Shown one piece after another: positions 1-11,181 of a stretch of 64,000 nucleotides of DNA; within the stretch, counting starts at the first letter, position 1, and each line of letters begins with the position of its first letter. This DNA comes from Symsagittifera roscoffensis (taxonomy: Eukaryota; Xenacoelomorpha; Acoela; Convolutidae). The notes below the pieces were generated by a model, which saw only the letters and a program-made list of their open reading frames with translations, did not search any database and was not told where the DNA came from. Location: NCBI RefSeq assembly GCF_963678635.1, contig NC_087062.1, forward strand, positions 17,969,789-18,033,788, read 5' to 3'. The translations under genes were made by a program, and so were the position numbers.

Positions 1-2593
1 TCTGGTCGCTCGGCTCGCTCAAGTTTCTGGTTACCTCGTGTCCGCCCACTGTGATTATCGACATTATTCTTGCTCCGATTTTCGATATTCCAAAAGGTTT
101 ACCTGTCACCATTTTCACGGTGTTACAATTCCCGGTCTTCATTGAGCCCGTTCTAGCCTCTGGTATTGAGTTCGATCCGGTTAATGCTTCGTTAAAATTC
201 TGTCTTTCGATCTCCAACTTTAGTCGTTGCTCTATTTCTTTCGCAGCCAGATCTTGTTTCACTTTGGCAATTGCTTCCGTCGCCGCTTTCTCATAATTTA
301 TCTCTAGAGAGCTTCCGGCCGCGGACTCTAACGCACCGCTAACATGTGTAACAGCTTTCACTGTCTTCGTCGGCAATTCGGTGTTTGGTGCCCCCAAGTT
401 CCTAGATTCAAACTCGTTTTGCCTGTTCCGCTGATTCTGCACCGCCGCTAATGCCAACTTATGTTTGGGGTGATTCTGGTCCTTGACCGCTTCCCAGAAC
501 AAGGGACAATCCATTCTGAAGTGCCCCTCCTGGTTACAGAAGAAGCATCTGGCGCCTATCTTGATGATTAAGCCATTATAGTACTCATGTTCCTCCATCT
601 GGCTCATATCCTCTTCATCCGGTGCATAACCTAGGCTCTTCATGCCTTGTTTGTACGTTGTGCAGTCAGCCACATGATGATCCGCTGACCCGCAGTTCGC
701 GCATGATCTGCGCTTGTCCATATCATCTCTAGGTTTGTACCATGATGACCTCTGGGGTTGGCTTCCCCCTTGCGTGTTCCTGTTTTCGGAATATGAGTAC
801 TTCTTAGGTTTCATCAGCATGTATTCTCTTGATTTCTGTCTCATTTCTTCTGGGGTGGGTGCGCTGTCCTTCGACAATGTGTAGTATGTTGCTAACATTG
901 TCCTTAAGTCATCACTTTTCACCCCATCGATGAACTTCGAGGCAATGCTAAAGTTCCGTCTATTTGTCGACTCCTCTGGGTCACTCCTCCTTCTCAAGCT
1001 CTCGAGGTCATCTAGGAACCGATCTATTGACTCGTCGTCCCTCTGCCTTCTCTTTTCAAATCGCATCATCGCTTGGTGACCCTTCATGCCTGACCCGAAT
1101 CGATTCAGCAATATCTCGAAGATCTTGTCCGCGGTGTCGCGTTCTTCCTCCTTCTTTGCGACCACGCATTTTAATGCCGTTCCTTCCAAGTTGCTCAGTA
1201 TGGCTGTACATGCTTGTCTTTCGTCACTCAAGTTGTCTTGTTCTAGGTGTAATCTCATCACTTCCACCCAAGTGTCAATGCATCCATCGGAGTCGTCCTT
1301 GAATTCTTTTGGCTTCTTGAATGTCTTTCTTGATTTTCCCTCTCTCCTGTCGCTCGAGTCAGTGTTCCTCGTGGCGAAGGCCTCTAGAGTCCTGTTCATC
1401 ATCTCCCAAGTGCTGGCCCATGTCATAGCATCCGGTCCTGTGTTGCTGTTAGCTGTTGAATCTCCCGGAGCAGTCGTTGTATTCGACGTTCCATTCTTCA
1501 TTATTGTTTTCGCAGCTGTTGGTGCTATGCTTATCGCATCCCTGGTTAAGGGCAACGGTGTCGATTGCCGTTTGTTCCTTTGTGGTTCTACAAAGTCAAC
1601 TCTGGTGCTTTGCGTACGATCCGCTGCCGGTCTTTCTTGTGGAGTAGAACCTCTCAAGATTGCATCCAACTTCGCCTGTATTGCACACGAACTCTCGGCT
1701 TGACTCTTGCTCATTGTGTCCATTCTCCTTTCCAGGCTCCCTAATTGGCTGTTGACATCATCATATCGGTTCTTCAACTGTTGCATGTCTGTTTTGATGT
1801 TCTTTTCTCGTTCTTCATTGGTGGCTTCTACCTTATCTGACATTTCCTTGAGTCTCTCATCTGTTGCCTTAGCTAGGTTAAAATAACTGTCTAGATACTC
1901 GTGCTTGTTGTATCTTATCTCCTTTTTTATCACCTCTCTGTCTTCTTCACTGTGCTTAAGTCTTTTGTCAATCTGATTTAATTTCGCCAACAAGTCACCC
2001 AGCTCAATGGTAGTCTCTTCATGGTCAGCTGTCGGTCTCTCTTCGGCCGTAGCCTCTGCTTTAGCTTGTTCCTCTCTTGGATTGGCTTCTGAGGTCTTCG
2101 TGCTCACTGTCCCAAATGTTCGTGCTCTTTCTGCTTTTGGTTCTTCAGTCACGTTTTCTTTTGATTTTATTCCGAACATTATTCCCAATTTTTCCGTAAA
2201 AGATGTCCTCTTTACTTGAGAGTCTTCTTTCACCGTTTCTTCGGTGTTGCCTATTGCATCTTCCGCGTCATCTATCGGTGAGAACTCTATGGGTTTCTGG
2301 TTCGGTTCCTCTGCATTGGGCATTGGAGTTGACTCTGTCGCCATCTTCCTTGTTTCATCCACACTTTGATCGGGTGTCTCTAGATCAATCTCGATGGTGG
2401 GTTCTACTCGCTCCCCTTCCGTGCCCTCTTTCGCCCTGTTCTCCGCTGTACTCCTTGTGCTGACCATGTTAACTGAAAAGTTCGTCTTCGTTATCTTTGG
2501 GCCCGTTGATGTCGTTCCGCGCAGCGATGAATTATATTTCGTGTTTGATCCACTTGACCTTTTTTCGAGCACCGGTACCCTACTCCGCCTCAT
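1..2593 (-). CDS. Gag-like polyprotein of an LTR-type retroelement, runs off the left edge
   Basis: Reading the minus strand from ATG at 2593, the frame stays open to base 1 (about 864 codons) with no stop. Seen in order: a charged, low-complexity N-terminal part; a long polar heptad-like stretch suggesting coiled coil (about residues 194-300, bases ~2010-1690); a capsid-like segment (about residues 428-590) with helices typical of retrotransposon Gag; then two CCHC zinc knuckles, CANCGSADHHVADC (bases 703-662) and CFFCNQEGHFRMDC (bases 547-506). The last residues (KPFGISKIGARIMSII) may lead towards a protease. Gag proteins with paired knuckles package element RNA. Integrase and reverse transcriptase, if present, lie left of the window. 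The intact frame suggests a young copy. Family placement (Ty3/Gypsy-like) is inferred from Gag architecture only. Confidence 0.82.
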   Translation of the reverse strand, partial: MRRSRVPVLEKRSSGSNTKYNSSLRGTTSTGPKITKTNFSVNMVSTRSTAENRAKEGTEGERVEPTIEIDLETPDQSVDETRKMATESTPMPNAEEPNQKPIEFSPIDDAEDAIGNTEETVKEDSQVKRTSFTEKLGIMFGIKSKENVTEEPKAERARTFGTVSTKTSEANPREEQAKAEATAEERPTADHEETTIELGDLLAKLNQIDKRLKHSEEDREVIKKEIRYNKHEYLDSYFNLAKATDERLKEMSDKVEATNEEREKNIKTDMQQLKNRYDDVNSQLGSLERRMDTMSKSQAESSCAIQAKLDAILRGSTPQERPAADRTQSTRVDFVEPQRNKRQSTPLPLTRDAISIAPTAAKTIMKNGTSNTTTAPGDSTANSNTGPDAMTWASTWEMMNRTLEAFATRNTDSSDRREGKSRKTFKKPKEFKDDSDGCIDTWVEVMRLHLEQDNLSDERQACTAILSNLEGTALKCVVAKKEEERDTADKIFEILLNRFGSGMKGHQAMMRFEKRRQRDDESIDRFLDDLESLRRRSDPEESTNRRNFSIASKFIDGVKSDDLRTMLATYYTLSKDSAPTPEEMRQKSREYMLMKPKKYSYSENRNTQGGSQPQRSSWYKPRDDMDKRRSCANCGSADHHVADCTTYKQGMKSLGYAPDEEDMSQMEEHEYYNGLIIKIGARCFFCNQEGHFRMDCPLFWEAVKDQNHPKHKLALAAVQNQRNRQNEFESRNLGAPNTELPTKTVKAVTHVSGALESAAGSSLEINYEKAATEAIAKVKQDLAAKEIEQRLKLEIERQNFNEALTGSNSIPEARTGSMKTGNCNTVKMVTGKPFGISKIGARIMSIITVGGHEVTRNLSEPSDQ

Positions 2594-2874
2594 TATTTCT
2601 ATTTACAACTGCTTCTATTTACAATTTTATTATATACACGATTCTATTCTAAGGGTAAAAAAAAATATTTTTTGTGGTAACAAACTCTGTACAACGTGTT
2701 AAAAACCTTATCCAATTCTCTTTCTAAAACCTCCGAAAAATTTTCCTTAATTTGGTCTCAACCCTACCTATTTCGATTTGTCTTATTCTGTCTTAAAACG
2801 CACTTGTTGTAATTTGACTTCAATTTCTATACCGTCCCAAGACTATTCGTCACTATCACAGTACTCTCCGCTAG

Positions 2875-3570
2875 TGTCCTAAGACCCTTGTACCAAGGCC
2901 ACTGTTCCAAGACTAATGTACCAAGACTAGTGTCCCAAGACTACTGTCCCAAGACTAGTGTCCCAAGGGTAGTGTCCCAAGACCAGTGTCCCAAGGCTAG
3001 TGTCCCAAGACTACTCTCCCAAGGGTAGTGTCCCAAGACCAGTGTCCCAAGGCTAGTGTCCCAAGACTACTGTCCCAAGACTAGTGTCCCAAGGCTAGTG
3101 TCCCAAGACTACTGTCCCAAGACTAGTGTCCCAAGGGTAGTGTCCCAAGACCAGTGTCCCAAGGCTGGTGTCCCAAGACTGGTGTCCCAAGACTAGTGTC
3201 CCAAGACCACTGTCCCAAGACCACTGTCCCAAGACCCTGTCCCAAGACCCCTGTCCCAAGACCACTGTCCCAAGACCCCTGTCCCAAGACCCTGTCCCAA
3301 GACCACTGTCCCAAGACCCTGTCCCAAGACCCTGTCCCAAGACCCCGTCCCAAGACCACTGTCCCAAGACCACTGTCCCAAGACCCTGTCCCAAGACCAC
3401 TGTCCCAAGACCCTGTCCCATGACCCTGTCCCAAGACCACTGTCCCAAGACCACTGTCCCAAGACCCTGTCCCAAGACCACTGTCCCAAGACCCTGTCCC
3501 AAGACCACTGTCCCAAGACCCTGTCCCAAGACCACTATCCCAAGACTGCTCTGTCCCAAGACTTCTTCGG
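2875..3570. repeat. Minisatellite, 13-15 bp unit (TGTCCCAAGACCAC type)
   Basis: About 50 head-to-tail copies of a 13-15 bp unit. Variants include TGTCCCAAGACC, TGTCCCAAGACTAG and TGTCCCAAGGCTAG. The left part (to ~3200) is more heterogeneous; the right part is nearly pure. The unit is free of stops in several frames, so it yields spurious repeat peptides on both strands. It sits upstream of the Gag start of the minus-strand retroelement. Confidence 0.95.
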
Positions 3571-4402
3571 TCTTGTCCCAATACTCGTCACGGAGTGTCT
3601 TCCTCGTTGTAGGGTCTTCTTGAATCACCGTACCTTGTACCACCACTCTAGCTCTAGTAAAATTTTCCCAAAAACCCTCTCTTAAAAGCCAAATGCTGAA
3701 CCCCCTCTTCTTTTGGTTGTTTCTATTTCAATGTAGGTGCGCAGGTATCTTGTGATCACCTGTTCGTATAAAACCAAACACAAATCCTCACTAAAATGCA
3801 ACAAAAATCTAAGTAAGAAAAATAATAAAAACAGAAAAATGAGCCCACCTGAAATTCAAAGGTGGCCAATGTCTACCTTTCGTCTAAAAAAATGTCTGGT
3901 ACCTAATTGCCACGCGTTTTCCTCCCCCCACTAGTGATCTTATGGGGTATCACAAAAGCTGTCTATATCCGGTCCCCCCTACCAAACCAACCAGCGTACC
4001 AGTCTTAACTCGAGTTGAATTTTGGATCTTCACCTAATATTACCAACGCGTGTTAATTTCTAATGTAACTAAGTCAACGATGTCGACTAATTAGTTACTC
4101 TAATTTCCCCCTTTTTACAATTTACAACCGCCAACCTCTAACTTAACCAGCCCCCCTTCTAACCTCCCCCCTTTCTAGCCCCCCTTCTTAAGCCTAAAAA
4201 TTACTTTAAGCGCCGGGTGCTAAACCTCTCAAGAGAAAACCGTAGACCTGTTTCCAGGCCTGCTCAAGTAAAAACGTTCCTCAAAACTGGGGGATTTCGC
4301 TTATCCAATTTTACACTTATCTCCTATAATGTAATGTGGATTCTAACGATACCCGTTCTGCCCAACTTGAGAACTCGAGAATTGCCAAATCCTTCTTGGC
4401 TG

Positions 4403-4600
4403 CTTTCCCACTCGACTGGTCACCTGTTCCAGTCCAGTCTCCTATTGGTTCAGCTCAAGTGTCCCTGAACCACTTTCCCACTCGGCTGGTCACCTCTTCC
4501 AGTCAAGTCTCCTATTGGTTCAGCTCAAGTGTCCCTGAACCACTTTCCCACTCGGCTGGTCACCTCTTCCAGTCAAGTCTCCTATTGGTCCAGCTAAGTT
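4403..4600. repeat. 70-bp tandem repeat, about three copies
   Basis: Units beginning CTTTCCCACTCGGCTGGTC start at 4403, 4473 and 4543. The second and third are almost identical, and the third decays at its end (CAGCTAAGTTCC). No function is apparent. Confidence 0.9.
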
Positions 4601-5087
4601 CCAAGCTATCTGAAAACCCTTGACGACGCCCCACTTCGGGCACTTTATTCAGTTTACTGGTTTAAATTGCTAGGTTGATCGAAACGATCGAACTTGTAAA
4701 ACAGTATGGGTATACTATTTAATTAATATAAAGGTTTGATCCAACTAATCTGGTGTCAAAGTCACTGTCTTTTTTCGTTTTATGGTTTTTGTTCCTTTTT
4801 CTATTCTTTTTTGGTTTTTGTTTTGCTTTTTGTCTTTTTGCTCGTGTTTTTGTCTCCCTAGTTGCCCCCCTTTACTCGGTTAGCTAAGCCTCGTTCGGAG
4901 AGCGTACCAGGAAATTTTCTCGAGTTTTCTTAAAAAGCTATCACGGTACAACCGGAAGGTTTGCACGTTCCTGTCGAACCGTACCGCCGGTACTCTAGAA
5001 TGGGCATTCAGCCCGAAGCTGTCTCAAGTGGGTTCGACTCCGTAGTCTTGATGTCGTAAACACCCAGGAGCGCCATAAAAACACTAT

Positions 5088-5439
5088 GTAACATTCGTCT
5101 ACTGCAGTCACACATGAGGCTTAAGAAAAATAGGCCCTATAACCACTGGCTCAAGGGTCAGGGACACTATCTCTTGTGTTTTTCTACCTCAAGAACGGTC
5201 GGAGCCAGTTCGGTTCGCTTGTGACATGAGACTACGACCCGTTACAGCTTAAAGGCTACTACTAAAATATCCCCCCACTCTAGAATTAGAAACGTCCCCA
5301 TACTTAGGTCTCTAGATACCCAAAATACATGAACGCCGTTAAAAACCGGGTTGGAACAATCCGTTAAGTTACTTTTTATTAGACAGTGGAACTTTGATCC
5401 ATTTCAGATGGATCAACCTAAAACTCGCCTTACCTCAAC
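5088..5439 (+). repeat. Left inverted arm of the fold-back element
   Basis: Pairs with 6077-6432 in reverse orientation. Shared landmarks include GAGGCTTAAGAAAAATAGGC, ACACTATCTCTTGTGTTTTT and GATCCATTTCAGATGGATCA, the last itself palindromic. Confidence 0.85.
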
Positions 5440-6076
5440 ATCACAATTATAAAACACACTCTAGGAATTTAAATTAAGTACTCACATTGTAGCACGCTCA
5501 AGAACCAGGAAGTAAATAAGTCGGTAAACAACTCAAGAATTAATAAAGTAACTAATATGAGTTCAATGTTAGTCAGTTTTAACAACAAGAACAAGTTTTT
5601 ACTCTAGACTGCAAGTTCTCGTGAACCATTGGGACACTCAAGCTGTCCACCTTTCCACCGAAGGTTCACTCTAGTCCAGTCAATAATAGTGTTCCAATCG
5701 TAACAATCCAATTCGTGGGAATGCTCTCGTCTCTGTTTCAGATGGGACAGCTCGACTCTAGGTTATTGTTGCTATTGAAATTGCGAATAGCAATTTCCCA
5801 CCGATTTTTCTAGCAACTTTCCCGCGATTGTTATTCAACTGTTCTGAAATTGTTCTCTTCTCTTTTTCTGATTTTCAGTTCTCGCGAGAAAATCGTGCAT
5901 GACAGGTTCCATTCGAAATTTTGAAAAATTAAATTTCACTCCAAAATCAAGTGTTTTTTTCTTCTCTCAAGGTCAAACTTCCAAATATGACCGACTGGCA
6001 CAATGCTTTGAAATACTTGAACAATTTTGACGATGCTCGTTCTGCAGCCAGCTCTTGTTCGTATTCAACTTTGTCA

Positions 6077-6432
6077 GTTGAGATAAGGCGAGTTTTAGGT
6101 TGATCCATCTGAAATGGATCAAAGTTCCACTGTCTACTAAAAAGTAACTTAACGGATTGTCCCGTCCCTGTTTTTAACGGCGTTCGTGTATTTTGGGTAT
6201 CTCGAGACCTAACTATGGGGACGTTCTTATTTTCTAGAGTGGGGGGGGGATATTTTGGTAGTAGCCTTTAAGCTGTAACGGGTTTTATTCTCATGTCGCA
6301 AGCGAACCGAAATGGCTCCGACCGTTTTTGAGGTAGAAAAACACAAGAGATAGTGTCCCGGACTCTTGAGCCAATGGTTATAGGGCCTATTTTTCTTAAG
6401 CCTCGTATGTGACCGAAGTAGGCGACTGTTAC
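6077..6432 (-). repeat. Right inverted arm of the fold-back element
   Basis: Reverse complement of 5088-5439 with scattered substitutions and small indels. Its outer end is about 460 bp upstream of the TMA7 start codon, so it may overlap the TMA7 promoter region. Confidence 0.85.
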
Positions 6433-6871
6433 ATTTGAGCGTTCTGGTCGAAGCCGGAGAACAGTTACGTTTTTGTCGACCCGATGTTGAAAAGACCACC
6501 AAAAGAACTGGCTTTGGTAGAGACGGTGAAAAGCATGCAGAGCTTAGTTTAGACGCTGGCCAGTCGTTTTATAGCTTAGCTTTATTTTCCGTCGATATGT
6601 ACTTCCGGGCGAATGGTAAATTTTTTCCAATATTGATTTCTTTTTTAAACGGTTATTTCTGTCTCATTTTCTGTTCGCTAGCTGCCAGTACTATTCGTTG
6701 TACTGCAAGTGATACGAAGCTACGCTTCGCCTCTCTGTAACACCTTCCTCAGATAGGAGTTTCAGCATTCCAATGACTGGTAGATTTGTAAAAGCGGGTT
6801 AGTCCGCTGACTCTGGGTCATAAACACTGAGAAGTACAAATTCTCTCGCAGGATTTATATAGAAGCCATGA

Positions 6872-7087
<216 letters not shown>

Positions 7088-7220
7088 TGTTGTTTGAATT
7101 CAATTTGATAAGCTTAATTGTCATCAGTGTTTTCATGTTTTGAATTGTGACCTTGAATATAAAGTAGAGCTTAAATGTCAAAGTTTCTTTCTAAGAGTGA
7201 GCTGGTGTCGTACTGAATGA

Positions 7221-7226
7221 AATAAA
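7221..7226 (+). terminator. Polyadenylation signal of TMA7
   Basis: Canonical AATAAA 134 bp downstream of the TMA7 stop; the next T/G-rich stretch is at about 7265-7280. Confidence 0.6.
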
Positions 7227-7229
7227 TGA

Positions 7230-8360
7230 TTAGACTTGTTTCAAAGTTCTTGATATTGGAAAATTTTTGCCTTTTTTGTTAACGCCCTCTTAAATTCTTA
7301 TTTAACAAGTGTCAATAAACAAAGTGAAGACACTTTGGTAGGTCGGGTGTTTTTTTTTGATTTTTAAGCAAAATTATTCATCATTTCACCTTTTTCCCCT
7401 GCTGCGGGGCGCAAAAAAATTGTTGCAGTCGAAATAGCACTTGTTTTAGTAACCGTTAACTAGACTTCAACTTTCCTTTTTCACTTCAGATCTCTATGGA
7501 GTGTAGAAAAGGCATTTTAAAATATATTGCAATAACTACATCAAGGCTATCTTCATGAATGTATACTAGAGAGTTTTCTAAGAAAATACAAGAAATGCAA
7601 TCCCTGCCTTTGTAAGATTGCACGCAACTGGATAAATGTTACAACATTTTCCTTGTGGTTTGCACATTAACTTAAAAGGTCATAACTCCCTTGTAGCTTC
7701 ATGGGCGTTTTTAAGCCAGTCTCAGCTGAATTGTCGTATTTAATAAAGCTTGCAAAATTTTCAAAGTTTCAAATAGGTTTAAATAGAGTCTTTATGTTAG
7801 GTTGTTGCGATCAATCTAAGATAGGATAGATTTTTTTTAATAGACTACTGACTAAAAGCCAAAAAAACCGAATTGTTTTTCTTTGAAAAAAAGTTTGAAA
7901 GATTTATTTGCATCTTGTTTTTACTCAAGCATACCTTGTGTTATAGTATGAACTTCCTTTTTTCCAACCTAAGTCGCAAATATTGTAGCGATGCAACTTG
8001 CGACAAAATGTATTCATTTTGAAAGTGTTTATTTCGATCCAGCTATTAAGTACAGCTAATGCTAAGCATATTAACACAGACTATTATATTACGAATAGCC
8101 TTTTAGCTTCAAGGTATCATGGATATGTAGCGTAGAGGCGGGGAAGGAGACCCGCAACAAAATAAGAGGGTTCAAACCTGGGCAGGGTCGGATGTTTTTC
8201 ATGAACTTTTTCGTATACTTATTAAAATGCGTCCGCTCTATAAATTGAGGCATGTTAGTTGGTAAAATTCTTGTTTTTTTTTTCCAAATTGACTGGTAAT
8301 GCCTCATAATTGGTTAGATTCACTCGGGTTTCATTTTTAAAAGTAATTTCTCTGACTCCC
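7230..8360. other. Intergenic, no gene seen
   Basis: AT-rich sequence without conserved coding. It includes a segment near 7965-8060 (CTAAGTCGCAAATATTG) that recurs at 36.85, 58.03 and 59.77 kb, and a tRNA-like stretch at about 8120-8190. Confidence 0.5.
8120..8190 (+). repeat. tRNA-like (SINE head) sequence
   Basis: GTAGCGTAGAGGCGGGG resembles an A box and GGGTTCAAACC a B box, about 45 bases apart. It does not fold into a complete cloverleaf by eye, so a SINE fragment is more likely than a functional tRNA. Confidence 0.4.
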
Positions 8361-8372
8361 AGTTCTCTTATT

Positions 8373-8676
8373 ACTAGGTTTTTCTAACGCATGCCATTTT
8401 TTTCTCGACTGTGGCAAGCACACAACTCGTATCATTTCAAAGGTAAAATTTGGCATGCATTAGGAAAACCTACTAGTGATAAGAAAATTTCGGTTTCTGC
8501 GAGTCGGAGACATCATTATTAAAGTCATTTCTTTGACTCGCAGAAAATCACAGAAACAGAAATTTTCTTAACGCTAGGTTTTCCTAACGCATGCTAATTT
8601 TTTTCTCGATTGTGGCAAGCACACAACTTGTATGTTTTCGAAGGTAAAACTTGGCATGCGTTAGGAAAACTTACAA
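8373..8676. repeat. Two tandem copies of a ~105-bp inverted-repeat element
   Basis: Copies at 8373-8477 and 8574-8676 (spacing ~201 bp), plus a degenerate partial near 8725-8785. Each has ~22-bp ends related to TAGGTTTTTCTAACGCATGCC in inverted orientation around a conserved core, GTGGCAAGCACACAACT. This looks like a short palindromic MITE-like unit amplified together with its flank. Confidence 0.7.
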
Positions 8677-8926
8677 GTGTTGAGAAAATTTCGGTTTCTC
8701 CATTTTTCTAAAGTACTTTCTCTAACTCGCATGCCAATTTTTTTGTTGGTTGTGGCAAGCACACGTATCATTTCGAATCCTGTCGTCAAGTTTTTCGTAA
8801 CCTAGATTTACTTTTTTAGTTTACATTCGTTTAAAGCGATGCAATGTCATAAATGACGCTTTTGTTGGCTAAATTTTGAACGGTCGTAAAATTTTACTAG
8901 CTAAGAAATACCTCCTTAGCAAGCGT

Positions 8927-9116
8927 TATCAAATATATTTCTCTACAATTGTTATCAATTAGCAAGCGTTATCAAATATATTGCTCTACTCTCAGATCGG
9001 AATACATACTTCGGGCTAAACAAAATCACTGAATCATTTGTTTAGTTGTCAATGTGCTGCATTGAACAAAATCACTGAATCATTTATTCGGTTGTTATAA
9101 TGCTGTATTGAATTCT
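8927..9116. repeat. Two short local tandem duplications
   Basis: TAGCAAGCGTTATCAAATAT occurs twice, near 8930 and 8960. GAACAAAATCACTGAATCAT-type sequence occurs twice about 53 bp apart near 9020 and 9065. These motifs are also the 5' landmark of the dispersed composite repeat. Confidence 0.7.
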
Positions 9117-9746
9117 GCAGCAAATATACACAAATTAATGAAAGTTCAAGTTTAATTGCTGGTCACAAAACAAGTAGACGGCTAAGGTCTTAGCTCGAAA
9201 GCGATCAGCAACAGTTTTTTTTCAAACCCAAAATATTTAGTGTCAAAAATCATCGGCCTATTTGTTATCTGCTTAAGTTTTGTCGGCTGTTTCCAAATTT
9301 TTTTCCTTTTTGTGCTGTCAGCGTTTTTTTGTAATCGAAAGCGTTTTTGTTTAATTTGTTCAATTCTTTTTGCAATTTGTTCAATTGCAGTGTTTTTGTT
9401 TGTTTTGATGAATAGTTTTATTTGTTTTGAAGTCGTGGGATGCTTTCCCCTTAAACAAGTTTTTACAAATCTGTACGAAAGCGACCTTGCCACATTCTGA
9501 AACTGCAAGATTATTCACTAAGCTGGCGAGCACGGAACTCGATTCTGGCCTTGTTATAGGTCGTTAAAAGAAGATTTTTTTCATATTTTATTAGTTCAAG
9601 ATTTGGACCAGTTTCAATCATGTTTAAGGCACGTGATTGCTTATATTATCGCATGCGGAACGAGACTATTTCCAATTAACATTAAAAAAAAAATCTGTGA
9701 GAAATCGACCTTGTTACTTTTGGACCCGCGGTATCAACCAAGTCTT

Positions 9747-10377
9747 TCGTCTCTGGCGTGTTAGTAATAATCAAAGTGCTTGCGTTGGTAGCCTAATTGG
9801 GGGGTTCGAGGCCCGGATTGGCTTGGTTTTTCTATCTGAAATTGGATTTGTGATTTGAAACGTCTACTCTGCCAAACCAGGGTTTTTGGGTTCAATCGAA
9901 TTACAGCTTGGGCTAATCTGTTGCATAAGCGGTTAGCCACAATTTTCTTGACTAAATGTCGGTCTTTACTTTGTATGCTTATGCTTTGTCAACTGAATTG
10001 TCACATTGTAAAATTGATTTTGTTTGTACGCACTTTATAATGTAGTTACTTTAACTGAAGTTACTTTAAAGAAGATACTCTGAAGTTTTTTGTAGGAAAA
10101 ATGTGATATCTTTGGGAAGAATCCAGAATCTCACTTTTTCACTCATATCATTTAATTAAGCAGAGAAACGACTAAGGTTTTGGGCAGTCAATTTTTGAAA
10201 TTACGTAATTTTTACCGCATTAGTATAACAAATTCAAAGAAAAAATCAGACGCTGGGCCCTAATTATCGGTACTCCATCGAGGAATACGAAGATTTTGGT
10301 TCTGCTAGTTTTTTTCGTCTTTTAATGATTATGTTTTATCACAAGTGGTGCGAAGCTCGGCTTCTCTGTGTAAGAAT
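9747..10377 (+). repeat. Composite repeat copy with tRNA-like head and palindromic tail
   Basis: Begins with a tRNA-like block (B-box-like GGGGTTCGAGGCCC near 9800) and ends with CACAAGTGGTGCGAAGCTCG followed by GCTTCTCTGTGT at about 10340-10375. The AT-rich body includes TCGGTCTTTACTTTG and CACATTGTAAAATTGATTTT, shared with copies at 14.5, 18.8 and 38.3 kb. Confidence 0.6.
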
Positions 10378-10734
10378 TTCATTTTTTTTTTCATTTTATG
10401 TCTTTTAATCGGCTTAATTTATATCGATCTAGTGGCCCCTGATGTGCGGTTTTTGGGGATTCAAAAAGTTTTTGTGTGCGTGCGTGTGTTTTGAGGGGAA
10501 AAGGGGCATGAAATTTTTGAGTTAGCTTAGCTTTTTTTCGGCATGAAAGATTTCTGCTCAGGTATTTTCTGCTTTGTTGCCGCTAGGTAATTCAAATTCA
10601 ATCAACCATACTACGTGTCTGGATTAGAGGTAACATAAGTGCTTGAGACCACTAAGTTTTTTTCTCGCTATTGCCCGTATGTTTTTCTTGTCGGCTCTGT
10701 TCCCGTGACCGAATTTTTTTAATATTCAGCTTTC

Positions 10735-11050
10735 TTCCAAAATGCTGTAACCTCCTGGGAGTTCGATTCCAGTCGAGACCTGTTTTTTTTTTTGCAAAGA
10801 GAAAATTTTCGGCTAATTTGCTTTTTGTCGGTCTGCTTATTTTTGTCGGCTTAATTCCGCAGAAATGATTTTTTAGTTTTTCGTTTTTTTTTCTAGCATT
10901 CCGAAGGTTTTTTGTAGTTTTTTTATGATGCTGACAATTTTGATCCGGATATTTTGAAGTGTTTTTTCTTTCAATTTTCTGTTTGATTTTAACCATAGTC
11001 ATTCATGTTTGTATCGCAACAGGTGCGACGTTCAGCTTCGCCTCTGTCTT
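10735..11050 (+). repeat. Composite repeat copy (short)
   Basis: A B-box-like GGGAGTTCGATTCCAG at ~10757 is followed by a T-rich body and a tail, GGTGCGACGTTCAGCTTCGC, ending near 11050. Same family and orientation as the neighbouring copies. Confidence 0.55.
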
Positions 11051-11181
11051 GTTACACTTGTGAGAGCCAATGCCATGTAATCGGAAACTTGATTTTTTTT
11101 CATAATTAACTTTAACAAATCTTTACTGGCTTATCTTTCTTGCTTTATCCTTGAAGCTTAAAGATTACCAGGTTCGTTCCC

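Larger units (their letters stand above)
2594..5087 (-). other. Upstream (leader/LTR side) of the retroelement, non-coding
   Basis: This stretch lies 5' of the Gag start on the minus strand, so it should hold the leader and possibly the LTR. It contains the GTCCCAAGAC minisatellite (2875-3570) and a 70-bp tandem repeat (4403-4600). Its plus strand is C-rich around 3.9-4.2 kb. I could not fix LTR ends or a primer-binding site by eye, and I see no conserved coding sequence. Confidence 0.45.
5088..6432. mobile_element. Fold-back element with ~350-bp inverted arms
   Basis: The left arm (5088-5439) and right arm (6077-6432) are reverse complements at roughly 90 per cent identity by eye. Both outer ends read GTAACA.TCG.CTACT. 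and both inner ends read AACTCGCCTTA.CTCAAC. The 637-bp core has no coding sequence I recognise. The structure fits a fold-back or long-TIR non-autonomous DNA transposon. I did not identify a convincing target-site duplication. Confidence 0.8.

Noticed and set aside
964-1703. Plus-strand open frames of 112-205 codons
   Set aside because: They are antisense shadows of the minus-strand Gag frame, which has zinc knuckles and a continuous 864-codon reading.
2875-3570. Minisatellite as a CRISPR array
   Set aside because: Units are head-to-tail without unique spacers, and the genome is eukaryotic.
3095-3646. Open frames translating as SWDSGLGTG- or PKTTVPRP-type repeats on both strands
   Set aside because: They are products of the 13-15 bp minisatellite, open in several frames at once, with no start context or domain.
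6435-6740. 101-codon plus-strand frame upstream of TMA7
   Set aside because: It begins at the edge of the fold-back arm and ends in a dispersed-repeat tail (AAGCTACGCTTCGCCTCTCT); no recognisable domain.
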